DNA from: Paenibacillus piscarius
Lineage (GTDB): Bacteria; Bacillota; Bacilli; Paenibacillales; Paenibacillaceae
Length of the DNA: 64,000 bases
Reading direction: 5' to 3'
Assembly (NCBI RefSeq): GCF_022234545.1
Contig: NZ_JAIEUI010000006.1
Coordinates: 1-64,000, forward strand
Below are positions 18,095-26,623 of this stretch, in pieces. The notes under the pieces were generated by a model. The model was not told where the DNA came from. It saw only the letters and a list, made by a program, of their open reading frames with translations, and ran no database searches. Numbering within the stretch: the first letter of the stretch is position 1; every line of letters begins with the position of its first letter. The translations under genes and the position numbers were made by a program.

Positions 18095-18601
18095 TCAAAC
18101 CCCGGTTTGAACGGCCCGTTTGGCCAATATGCGCTGTGAGATCAAGCGTGCGGTGGCGAAGTTCTCCTGCAGAAGCTCGTCGTCCTCGTAGAAAATCTCG
18201 TACTGCTGTTCAATCTGCATCATCAGGTTGACCAGCAGCACCGAATCCACGCCTGCATCCTCCAGCGGGGAGTCTCCATTCAATTCCTCCGCCAGCTCCG
18301 GTCTGGAGGTCAAATCGGCCACCCGGTCAATCACGAATTGTATGATGGGTTCCTCCTTAAGGGCATGGATGAAATCGACTAAAGAACCGACCGTTTGGAA
18401 GACGGCAGGATCCAAATCCTCCTCGGGCACAGTTACGTTGAACACTTCCTCGATGTAGACCACCAATTGGAGTACCATGATCGAATCTACGTTTAAGTCT
18501 TCGTACAGCCGGTCTTCCTCTTTAATGACGTCCGGGAGAGAGAGCTCCAATTGTCCGGACATAAGCTGCCTCAATTGAGCTACCGTTTGTTCCTTATCCA
18601 T
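18095..18601 (-). CDS. tandem carrier protein, AsbD-like first domain
   Basis: Two carrier domains in one 168-aa chain. Domain 1 (about 1-82) has LYEDLNVDSIMVLQLVVYIEE with Ser40 and resembles AsbD, the aryl carrier for 3,4-dihydroxybenzoate. Domain 2 (about 85-165) has SPLEDAGVDSVLLVNLMMQIEQ with Ser120 and is divergent from domain 1. AsbD proteins I know have a single domain of about 90 aa, so the fusion is unusual. It suggests two tethered intermediates held side by side, for example the aryl acid and its partner. ATG 18601, ten bases after GAGGAG, is preferred to 18610. It overlaps the AsbC-like gene by 8 bp. Confidence 0.85.
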   Translation of the reverse strand: MDKEQTVAQLRQLMSGQLELSLPDVIKEEDRLYEDLNVDSIMVLQLVVYIEEVFNVTVPEEDLDPAVFQTVGSLVDFIHALKEEPIIQFVIDRVADLTSRPELAEELNGDSPLEDAGVDSVLLVNLMMQIEQQYEIFYEDDELLQENFATARLISQRILAKRAVQTGV

Positions 18602-19856
18602 GAATACCATACTCCTCTTCTACCATTTGTTTTCGCATAACCTTCCCTGTACTCGTCTTCGGAATGTCCTCCGTAAAAGCAATAAAGCCCGGAACCTTAT
18701 AAGCAGGCAGAAACCGCGCGCACCACCTCTTCACCTCCTCCTGAGACAGCGCATCGCCCTTCCGGACAATTCGGGCTTTGACAGCCTCCCCCCAGACGGG
18801 ATGCGGAGCCTTGTGCACGACAGCTTCCTGAACGCCGTCCAGCCTCCGGATGACATCCTCCACCTCGGAGGGGGCTACCTTCAGTCCTGACACATTAATC
18901 AGATCATCCATCCTGCACTGAATATGAAGCCTGCCGCCCGACCAATAGCCCATATCTCCCGTATGAATCCGGCGTCCGCCTGTGGCAATGATGATTTCAT
19001 CCGGCTGATCCCGGGTTCCGGGCCTTTCAATTGCCATATGCTCCAGCAGCATCCCGGCATCCGTAGGATCGGAGGGCCGGTCGCCAAGCGAGATGCAGCC
19101 CGCCTCAGAGCACCCGTATTGCTGGATCACCTCCACATCTGCACCGGCAAGCCTGTTCAGCAGCTCTGCAGACATCGGGGAACCAGAGGATACCAGCTTT
19201 CTAAGAAGCACCTTCTCTCTCATCAGGCTGAGCAGAATTTGAAAGAGGAAGGGCACCGCATACACCACATGGCGATCATGCTGCTGCATGAGATGCAGGG
19301 CGAACTTGGGGTTCTTGTCCGTCACGATAACCGGCTCGACTCCGCGCTTAAGTGCGGAAAGCGTGCCAGTTATGAAACCGAAGGAATGGGACACGGGCAC
19401 CAGAATGATCGGTGTATCCTCCCCGCTGCAAGGCAGCAGCTTGTTGTAGGCCTCGATTTCCATTTGCACATGAGACCAAGACCGTTCAATTAGCTTGGGA
19501 GCGCCGGTCGTGCCGGAGCTGAATTGAAGCAAGGACGGCTCCCCATGAATCCGATCCAGTCGTGAGTGTAGAGGGTGAAAGACGGCGCCCCCTCCTGCGT
19601 CGGTCAGCAGACCCGTACAGCCTGCGTCATTGGCTTGACGGAGAGCGCTTTCAATCGGGGTATCGCCGTTGATCAGAAGCACCGAACCCTCATTCCTGAT
19701 CATCAGCTCCGTGGCAGCCAGAATATTCGCCGGTTCCTTCATGCATACAGCTGTCCGCCGTTCCTTCCAGACAGAGGAACCCAATAATGCGTATATCGCG
19801 TTTATTCGGCGTTCCAGTTCATGCTGGTCATAATGTTCTTTATTAACTATGAACAT
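18594..19856 (-). CDS. asbC: 3,4-dihydroxybenzoate-AMP ligase, AsbC-like
   Basis: Adenylate-forming enzyme of 420 aa, matching the petrobactin enzyme AsbC in size and pattern. AsbC activates 3,4-dihydroxybenzoate and loads it on AsbD. Landmarks are MFIVNKEHYD, EPSLLQFSSGTTGAPKLIERS (ATP loop 113-121), PVSHSFGFITGTLSA, VIVTDKNPKFAL, VIQQYGCSEAGCISLGD (about 244-260), IHTGDMGYW, RMDDLINVSGLKV and the terminal lysine of KTSTGK (Lys405). It is the first gene of the operon, with AAAGGAGA before ATG 19856, and is followed by the AsbD-like and AsbE-like genes. Together with the AsbF-like dehydratase this makes a complete route from dehydroshikimate to carrier-bound 3,4-dihydroxybenzoate. Confidence 0.88.
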   Translation of the reverse strand: MFIVNKEHYDQHELERRINAIYALLGSSVWKERRTAVCMKEPANILAATELMIRNEGSVLLINGDTPIESALRQANDAGCTGLLTDAGGGAVFHPLHSRLDRIHGEPSLLQFSSGTTGAPKLIERSWSHVQMEIEAYNKLLPCSGEDTPIILVPVSHSFGFITGTLSALKRGVEPVIVTDKNPKFALHLMQQHDRHVVYAVPFLFQILLSLMREKVLLRKLVSSGSPMSAELLNRLAGADVEVIQQYGCSEAGCISLGDRPSDPTDAGMLLEHMAIERPGTRDQPDEIIIATGGRRIHTGDMGYWSGGRLHIQCRMDDLINVSGLKVAPSEVEDVIRRLDGVQEAVVHKAPHPVWGEAVKARIVRKGDALSQEEVKRWCARFLPAYKVPGFIAFTEDIPKTSTGKVMRKQMVEEEYGIHG

Positions 19857-19943
19857 TGGGTCTCCTTTCCATGAGAATTTATTACTTCTTTAGGTATTTT
19901 CGCCACAAATCGACGTTTTCCTTCTCTTGTAATCAGGATTGCC
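19857..19943 (-). promoter_or_regulatory. leader region of the biosynthetic operon
   Basis: Only about 90 bp separate the first gene from the terminator of the S-layer gene, so the promoter of the whole operon must lie here or transcription must read through. The best candidate is weak: TTGTGG, 18 bp, TAATAA. A convincing Fur box is not visible; TGAGAAT matches one half of the 7-1-7 consensus at 6 of 7 positions, but its partner half is poor. A dedicated activator is possible. Confidence 0.3.
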
Positions 19944-19988
19944 AAAAAGAGACCCTTCCGGCTGGACCTTGCCCAGCCGAAAGGGTCT
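19944..19988 (-). terminator. Rho-independent terminator of the SLH-domain gene
   Basis: Read on the minus strand, AGACCCTTTCGGCTGG pairs with CCAGCCGGAAGGGTCT (one mismatch) and is followed by CTTTTTGG. It separates the S-layer gene from the biosynthetic operon. Confidence 0.85.
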
Positions 19989-20008
19989 GCATGCTTCTGT
20001 ATACGCTT

Positions 20009-23000
20009 TTACTTAGCCAGATATTCGATGAACTTTATAAAGATAGCAGCTACTTCAGCGCGGGTGGCGGTGGCTTGGGGGGCAAAGAGGTTGCCCGGCT
20101 TGCCTGATACAATTCCGATGCCCTGCTGTGCCTGAACGGCCTTCAACGCCCATGAGCTGATCTGACTCTCGTCCGCGAAGGACTTCGATTGACTTTCAGG
20201 TATCTCATAGCCCTTGTATTTCATGTAATTGTACAGCATCACCAGCATCTGCTCGCGTGTGAGCGGTGAATTGGGTGCAAACTGGTCTGCGTTTATACCG
20301 TTGACGATGCCGCTTTCGGCCGCCCACTCGATTGCCGCCGTGTACCACTGCCCTTCCGTCACGTCGCTAAAGCGGGAATTCGTGTAGCCGGAGCGGTTGA
20401 CGTTCTCAAGATTGGCCAGTACCTGCACGTACATCGCACGCGTCATTGAGGTGCCTGGTGAGAACGCCGTGGACGTCGTGCCGTTGAAAAGACCGTATGT
20501 GTAGGCGGAGTTTACGTAGCTGTAGAACCAGTCGTCCATGTTGACATCCCTGAAAGGATTGCCGGACACCACGAGGAAGCCCAGCGGGGTGTCGTCATTG
20601 AGCACAAATTCCGTACCCTCATGGATGTTCAGCGACATGCCTTGGTCTAAGCCGGCACTCGCGCCGCCGTGTAGTGTCACTTCGGCGCTCTTGCCCGCCG
20701 GAAGGGTCACCTTTCCTTTTGAATCTATAGTCGTGCCTTCGGGTACCTTAATCTTCGTCCCGCCCTTGGTCGCAATCTCGCCGCCGCCGGGCAGGATGGT
20801 GTTGCCGTTCTTGTCCGTGACCGCGGGCTTATCCTTCGGTGTGATCACTGTATAGGTCGGCTTCAACGATCCAGTGACTGTCCCGGTGCTCGTATTGCCG
20901 GTATTGCTCATATTGCCCGAACTGCTGGTATTGCCCGTATTGCCGCTATTGCCACCAGAAGGATTGGGTGCGCTCGTTTTTCTCTGCGCGAACATCCAAT
21001 CAAAGACGCCAGTGTAGTCATTGTTCCAAGCCGGCAACTTAGAGGACTGCGCCGTAGGTATAAGGCTCCACTCCTTGTTGGAACCTACATTGGACAAAGT
21101 ATCCTTGTACCCTGAAATATTGTTCCACAGAACGGAAGCTTCCATCTCATGGCCGGAAGGAATCCAATTGGTTCCATTAACGGGTGCTTCCGCCTTGGTC
21201 CATTGATCATAAGGCCAAACGAATATTTCATTTCTGTCGATGAACGTGTGCCTGGCGTTGTCCAATAGGGGTATTATATTCGCTACATATGTTTCCGCCC
21301 CTGTTTTTATTGTTGAAGAATCAGTTGTGTTAACGAATGACCAGTAGGCAAAGTTTTTAAGAGTTTCGGCTTGTTTCGCGTTGATTGATGGCGGAAAAGA
21401 CATAGGTGCCGCGGCTGCGAGCAAATCGGGATAGGTCGTCAAGAAAGTATTCGTATAAGCGGCTCCCATAGAGAAGCCTGCCATGTAAATACGGTTGGGG
21501 TCAACAAGTCCCTTACGTACCAGATCATCGATATAGGCCTTTAAGGTAGCGGGTGTTGCCTGAACGTTGTTTTGCGCCCGCAGAGCGATGATATGACTAG
21601 CGTATTTAGCGTTCTTCTCCATCTTTTTCATAAGCGCGGTGGCTCCGTTGGCGGACCTGATGGGCGCAAAGGTATCCCCGTCCTGGGTACCGCCGCGGGT
21701 AGAACCGTGAGCATAGATGTATAGGGGAAGCCCTTTTACCGGAGCGCCGTTGCCGTCCTTATGAATATAGAGTCCATACTGCATCGCGTCCGCTTTATCA
21801 ATTTTGGGACCCACTTCAAATTTGTCGATGATTTCATTGACGGTACCTGACTGTGCGAAAGCTGACTTCACAATGGCAGCCTTGCCATCAAGCTTGATAT
21901 CGCCACTGGATACAATGTTGTAATTCTGGACGGTGGATTTGGAGGCTTCCAAAGTGGACTGTCCGCCGGTTAATGTCCAAAATTCCAATTCTACAACGAT
22001 GTAGCGGCCTTTAGTAAGTCCAGCTTGATAATCAGGGGAGTTCTGGCTCACACCCTTATACCCTCTGGGTCTAGGTTCATCATTGACGTATACTCTATTG
22101 ACGGTGCGTGTGCCTTGATAGGCCAGATCACCGTTCAGCAGAGTATTCCTCGCCGAGACTGTAAACAGGCTTGAACTAAGGCCGGCACCCGCAGCTTCAT
22201 TTCCCGCACCCAGATCGATGATGACGGCTGTGGTAAATTCTCCGGTGGCAAAGTTATCATTGTATACGATAAAGTTAAGTAACGTTGCGGCCGGATCGGG
22301 TTTGAAGGTAACATGAATTACCTTGTCATCGGTGTTCACGTTATTCAAGGTATAGGTATTGTTGGCAATCTCTACAGACTCTCCATTTACAGTTACGGTA
22401 TCCACGACATAACCGCCGATCGGAGTGAATGTAAAGGATTGGCTTCCGCCGTCAGCTACCCGAATCAAGCCGGATGGCGAGATGGTGCCGTTTAATCCTG
22501 CCGTGGCGTTAACGGGGTGTCTGGTTACCGTGGGGCTCCCAAGCAGCAGTAAGCTGTTCTTGAAGCTGTCAGAACTGCCATAACCCGCGTCGGGTTTGCC
22601 TAAAGCGGATACAACCTCATAACGGTCATTCCCTGCAGCAGTTGAGTTATTGATGTATACATCAAACGTAATCGGGGAATTGCTCGTGAATTCAATCGTT
22701 CTTCTAGGTATCTTCACTTCCGCGATATACCCGGTGACGGTTCGTGTAACTGAACCGTCGCGGCCCGCAGCGGCTTGACCTGAGAAAATACCGCTTGCGC
22801 CAATACGCCACTGGTTTGAGCCGTTTTTTCCGTCACCGACATACAATTCCACGCTGTCGGTCATGTACTCCGTGCCAGGCGTGTGACCGGTGCACACATT
22901 CGGGTCTGTAACCACAACGCGTGCATACAGGAAGTCTTCGTCCCACAATACTTTGGCTTTGCCGGTGGCCTTGGGGCCTATCTTCTGGTCGGGTGCGCTA

Positions 23001-25354
23001 CTGTTGTTGATGTCAAACGCCGCAGCTTGTTCCCACAGTTTGTCGTTTGTGCCGAGTACAGGTGAACCGTATCCGGCAACAGGCCGATGGTTTGCTGCGG
23101 TCTGCGCGAACATCCAATCAAAGACGTCAGTGTAGTCATTGTTCCAAGCCGGCAGGTTAGAGGACTGCGCTGTTGGCGCTATGCTCCACGTCCCCATCGT
23201 TATGTCATTGTAAAGAACAGCCGCTTCCACTTCATGCGCCACTGAATCACTCAGGGCAGGTGAATGGTTCGGATTCGGCTTCTGATTCGGCTGATCATAT
23301 TGATTGTAAGGCCATGTAAGCGCCTCATTGCTCTCAAAGCGCGAAGCTCTCGCGTTGATCATTTTCGGCATATTGGTCGTTATGAAGTTAGCGAGGTTAG
23401 TCTGGTATACTCCAACGTTATACTCATTGATAAACATCCAATAGGCCAGATTGGTGTGAACGTAGTTGGCGTTCGCGTTCGGTGAGCCGCTTACCGGAGA
23501 CATAGGTGCGGCGGACGCGAAGAAGCCGGGATAAGCGTTAACTAAGCTGTTCGTATACTGGCCGCCCCATGAGAAGCCCGCCGCGTAAATACGGTTAGGG
23601 TCTACCGCACCGCTGGCAACCAGGTCATCTATAACCTTCTTAACATTGGCGGTGGAGGGAGTACTCGTGCCATTATAGGAAATATTCAGGATATGGCTGG
23701 CGTATTTCCCGGGATCTTTTTCCATTTTCTTCATCAGAGCGACCGAGCCGTTCGCGGATTTCATGGCCGCTTTTGGGTCAGTCGCAGAGCTTGTGCCGCC
23801 GCGTCCCATGCCGTGGGTATAGACATACAGCGGCAAGCCCCGCGACACCTCACCATTTCCGTCCTTGTGAAGGTAGAGCGCGCGATTGACCGAATTGCCC
23901 GTAGGTGCTGTAAATTGGTCAAGGATCGGATTCACAACTTTGTCCTGTTCAAAAACTGCGTAGTTCAGCGGATCTCCTTCTGTCAGCACGAGCTCCCCGT
24001 TTTGGACGACGCTGTAAACCTGTTTTGTTGAGTTCATGTTGCCATCCAGCGTGATATTGCCGCCGCTCTCTGAATAGAACTCAAACTCAACTACGATATA
24101 ACGGCCGCGCTCCAGTCCCTCCTGATAATCCGGCGAATGGCTTACCGTCCCCAGATAGCCGCGCACCTTCGGTTCATCATTGGCGTATACTCTAGTGATC
24201 TTGCGCGTCCCTTCAAAGGTTACCGAGTCGCCGTTCAGGGTCGTGTTCCTGGCCGAGACGGTAAACAAGTCCGGATTAAGCTTGGAGCCTTCCGCCGCCC
24301 TCCCTTCGCCTAAGTCAATGATGACAGCCGTCGTGTACTCGCCGCGGGCGAAGTTGTCATTCCATACAATAAAGGGGAGCAACTCCGCGGCCGAATCATT
24401 TTTGAATGTCACTTGAAGGGTATGGTTAGCGGCAACATTTGAAAAGGTATAAGTGCCATCATCGGATAGAGCAGCGTCCTCTCCGTCTACCTTTACGGTA
24501 TCTACAATTTTGCCGTTATCGGGGGTAACCGTAAAGGCCACGTCTGAGCCGTTGGCTATTCTCAGAACATTGCCGGGTGCGTTCGGCGTTATCCGGCCGC
24601 CCGATTCCGCCGTGGCGGTAATTGAGAATCTGTCATCCGCTCCACTATCGGCAATGAGATTCAGGCTGTTTGTAAAAGAAGCAGCATTGTTGTAAGCCGC
24701 GTCCGGCGTTCCGAAACTGGAAACGACTTCATAGCGGTCACCGCCCTTTTCCGACGAGTTATTGATATATACTTCAAAGGTAAACGGGCCTGCCTGCAAG
24801 TTCAAGGTTCTTTTGGGTATTCTCATCTCCACGATATATCCGGTGTCCGTAATCTCAGTCCACGCAGCTCTGCCCGGAGCGTTCTGCCCTGAGAACACGC
24901 CCGTCGCGCTGATGCGCCATTGATTCGCACCCTGGGTTCCAGTGCCGGCATAAAACTCCAGGCCGTCGTACTGATAATCATTGCCGGGTCCCTGATATAG
25001 ATTGCTGTCCTCCACGACTACACGGGCATATAGGTAATCTTCGTCCCAGAGGATCCTGGCTGTGCCTGTGGAATGGGGCCTGGGGTCGCCGGGCACAGTG
25101 CTTTTGTTGATGAGATGCTCCATGGTCAGGGCCCACAGCGGGTCGTTTGACCCGAGTTCGGGAGTGCCAAATATGGCGGTCGGCGTTTCATTGGTCTGCA
25201 AGCTTGTAAGATCTGTTGAACTGCTGTCGCTGTTAAGTGCTTCTGTATATTCGTTGTTGTCAGTGGCGGAGGCAAAGCTTGCAGGCATCAGTGACGCCAC
25301 CATTAGCAAGCAGCATAGGAACGCGAGCACTCTGCCAAATCGTTTTGATATCAA
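20009..25354 (-). CDS. S-layer-anchored protein with duplicated CBM9-like/esterase modules
   Basis: Secreted giant protein, 1781 aa. An N-terminal signal peptide (FLCCLLMVASLMPASFASA) is followed by two homologous modules offset by 706 codons. Each has a CBM9-like carbohydrate-binding domain (LWDEDYLYARVVV), a bacterial-repeat-like domain, an Ig-like stretch and an alpha/beta-hydrolase (PHB-depolymerase/feruloyl-esterase type). The nucleophile motifs are GFSWGG (about 595) and GFSMGA (about 1295). A Gly/Asn/Ser/Thr-rich linker near 1465-1500 leads to three SLH domains in the last 180 residues, which bind pyruvylated wall polysaccharide. Start is TTG 25354, seven bases after AGGAGG; the frame continues to 25387. 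A cre-like site upstream suggests catabolite control. Likely a cell-surface polysaccharide esterase. Confidence 0.85.
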   Translation of the reverse strand: MISKRFGRVLAFLCCLLMVASLMPASFASATDNNEYTEALNSDSSSTDLTSLQTNETPTAIFGTPELGSNDPLWALTMEHLINKSTVPGDPRPHSTGTARILWDEDYLYARVVVEDSNLYQGPGNDYQYDGLEFYAGTGTQGANQWRISATGVFSGQNAPGRAAWTEITDTGYIVEMRIPKRTLNLQAGPFTFEVYINNSSEKGGDRYEVVSSFGTPDAAYNNAASFTNSLNLIADSGADDRFSITATAESGGRITPNAPGNVLRIANGSDVAFTVTPDNGKIVDTVKVDGEDAALSDDGTYTFSNVAANHTLQVTFKNDSAAELLPFIVWNDNFARGEYTTAVIIDLGEGRAAEGSKLNPDLFTVSARNTTLNGDSVTFEGTRKITRVYANDEPKVRGYLGTVSHSPDYQEGLERGRYIVVEFEFYSESGGNITLDGNMNSTKQVYSVVQNGELVLTEGDPLNYAVFEQDKVVNPILDQFTAPTGNSVNRALYLHKDGNGEVSRGLPLYVYTHGMGRGGTSSATDPKAAMKSANGSVALMKKMEKDPGKYASHILNISYNGTSTPSTANVKKVIDDLVASGAVDPNRIYAAGFSWGGQYTNSLVNAYPGFFASAAPMSPVSGSPNANANYVHTNLAYWMFINEYNVGVYQTNLANFITTNMPKMINARASRFESNEALTWPYNQYDQPNQKPNPNHSPALSDSVAHEVEAAVLYNDITMGTWSIAPTAQSSNLPAWNNDYTDVFDWMFAQTAANHRPVAGYGSPVLGTNDKLWEQAAAFDINNSSAPDQKIGPKATGKAKVLWDEDFLYARVVVTDPNVCTGHTPGTEYMTDSVELYVGDGKNGSNQWRIGASGIFSGQAAAGRDGSVTRTVTGYIAEVKIPRRTIEFTSNSPITFDVYINNSTAAGNDRYEVVSALGKPDAGYGSSDSFKNSLLLLGSPTVTRHPVNATAGLNGTISPSGLIRVADGGSQSFTFTPIGGYVVDTVTVNGESVEIANNTYTLNNVNTDDKVIHVTFKPDPAATLLNFIVYNDNFATGEFTTAVIIDLGAGNEAAGAGLSSSLFTVSARNTLLNGDLAYQGTRTVNRVYVNDEPRPRGYKGVSQNSPDYQAGLTKGRYIVVELEFWTLTGGQSTLEASKSTVQNYNIVSSGDIKLDGKAAIVKSAFAQSGTVNEIIDKFEVGPKIDKADAMQYGLYIHKDGNGAPVKGLPLYIYAHGSTRGGTQDGDTFAPIRSANGATALMKKMEKNAKYASHIIALRAQNNVQATPATLKAYIDDLVRKGLVDPNRIYMAGFSMGAAYTNTFLTTYPDLLAAAAPMSFPPSINAKQAETLKNFAYWSFVNTTDSSTIKTGAETYVANIIPLLDNARHTFIDRNEIFVWPYDQWTKAEAPVNGTNWIPSGHEMEASVLWNNISGYKDTLSNVGSNKEWSLIPTAQSSKLPAWNNDYTGVFDWMFAQRKTSAPNPSGGNSGNTGNTSSSGNMSNTGNTSTGTVTGSLKPTYTVITPKDKPAVTDKNGNTILPGGGEIATKGGTKIKVPEGTTIDSKGKVTLPAGKSAEVTLHGGASAGLDQGMSLNIHEGTEFVLNDDTPLGFLVVSGNPFRDVNMDDWFYSYVNSAYTYGLFNGTTSTAFSPGTSMTRAMYVQVLANLENVNRSGYTNSRFSDVTEGQWYTAAIEWAAESGIVNGINADQFAPNSPLTREQMLVMLYNYMKYKGYEIPESQSKSFADESQISSWALKAVQAQQGIGIVSGKPGNLFAPQATATRAEVAAIFIKFIEYLAK

Positions 25355-25663
25355 TGAAAATCCTCCTTTTTCGATCCGTGCACCCACGGCTCACTCATAT
25401 CGTAAACACCAAGTCTTCAACAGCTTACTTCATCATAGTGGATATAATAGCGCTTTCATAATTTCCCTTTCTATAAATTTGTTGTTATTTCACCCTATGC
25501 AGAATTTCACAATTTATTCAGTGTCAATCTACAGTGTTGTTATCGAATGTTTATAGTTTCTTAATGTATACAAAATTCATAAATTCCTTCGTTTTTATAC
25601 CAGTCCTTCTTCATTTGAGTCCTGTAGTATGACATACATCAGGATTACAAAGGAGCAGAACGA
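25355..25663. other. 309-bp divergent intergenic region
   Basis: AT-rich spacer between the SLH gene (minus) and the GDPD operon (plus). It holds the cre-like site at 25445-25458 on the SLH side and AAAGGAG just before the GDPD start. No convincing plus-strand promoter, RNA or small gene was seen. Confidence 0.5.
25445..25458 (-). promoter_or_regulatory. cre-like CcpA site upstream of the SLH gene
   Basis: The minus strand reads TGAAAGCGCTATTA, 13 of 14 positions matching the cre consensus TGWAANCGNTNWCA. It lies about 90 bp before the start of the extracellular esterase gene. Repression by CcpA would fit a scavenging enzyme. Confidence 0.55.
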
Positions 25664-26623
25664 ATGAAAAAGACGATTATGGTGAGAATACTTATAATTA
25701 TTACGGCAGGGATGATCTGGATCAACTGGGGGCTTGTTTGGTCAGGTGAGCATAAACTAAACTCTACTGCTGGCAACAGCGGCTGGCAGGAAAACAAGCT
25801 TATTGCACATGCATTTGGTGGAATCAACGGTGCTAGCTACACCAATTCTTATGAGGCATTTATAACCAATTATAAAAGAGGATACCGTTTGTTCGAGGTT
25901 GACCTTGTGCAGACGACGGACGGGGAGCTTGTAGCAAGACATGATTGGTCACACAAGCTACAGCCGGATTTGACAACTCATCGCGGACAAAACGTATCCA
26001 CGCTTCAGTTTGCAAATTCGCTTATAATGGGTGAATTTCACCCTTTAACACTGCCAGACATATTGAAGCTGTTGCAACAATACCCTGATTTTGACTTGAT
26101 TGTGGATACAAAAGCAAACAGCAAGGAGCAAATTCAACAGCAGTTTTCGCACCTAGTCAATGAGGTGCAGCGTACGGATCCTGCACTCCTCGACAGGATC
26201 ATACCTGAAATTTTCAGCCCGGAAATGTATGACGCTATTATGGGAATCTTCCCCTTTCCAAATAAAATGTACTCACTTTACAAAACTGGTGCCTCTGCCG
26301 AAAGTATAGTAGAATTCGTAAGGAACAAAAATTTCACAGCGGTTGCCATGCCTGTATACCGTGTGTATCTGAACCCTAATTTAGTCCCGGCACTAAATAA
26401 GTTTGGGGTGAAAAGTTATGTTCACACCGTCAACAGCAAGCCGGTTATGCAGATTCTATCCAGCTTCGGTGTGCATGGATTTTACACAGATCAGGAAGAA
26501 ACACCGGAGGAGTTGATGCTGGCAGGCGCTTCCCCCGGCCATGACTTTATGGAATACTTGAGTTCCAGATTGGTAAATATAAGAAATGTCGTAATGAAGG
26601 TGAGAAACAATGGCTATAAATAA
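25664..26623 (+). CDS. membrane-anchored glycerophosphodiester phosphodiesterase-like protein
   Basis: Protein of the PI-PLC/GDPD TIM-barrel superfamily, 319 aa. One N-terminal membrane segment (residues about 6-25) puts the catalytic domain outside. The metal/catalytic residues appear in order: LIAHAFGG (His49), FEVDLVQTTDGELVARHDW (Glu78, Asp80, His93) and LIVDTKANS. It would cleave glycerophosphodiesters from lipids or teichoic acid, though the signature is a divergent one. Start ATG 25664 follows AAAGGAG. It overlaps the response-regulator gene by 14 bp, so phosphodiesterase and two-component system form one operon. Confidence 0.8.
   Translation: MKKTIMVRILIIITAGMIWINWGLVWSGEHKLNSTAGNSGWQENKLIAHAFGGINGASYTNSYEAFITNYKRGYRLFEVDLVQTTDGELVARHDWSHKLQPDLTTHRGQNVSTLQFANSLIMGEFHPLTLPDILKLLQQYPDFDLIVDTKANSKEQIQQQFSHLVNEVQRTDPALLDRIIPEIFSPEMYDAIMGIFPFPNKMYSLYKTGASAESIVEFVRNKNFTAVAMPVYRVYLNPNLVPALNKFGVKSYVHTVNSKPVMQILSSFGVHGFYTDQEETPEELMLAGASPGHDFMEYLSSRLVNIRNVVMKVRNNGYK

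Noticed and set aside
4686..19856. Complete petrobactin cluster
   Set aside because: The IucA/IucC-type synthetases AsbA and AsbB are missing, and several genes (glycosyltransferase, ATP-grasp ligase, decarboxylase) have no place in petrobactin assembly.
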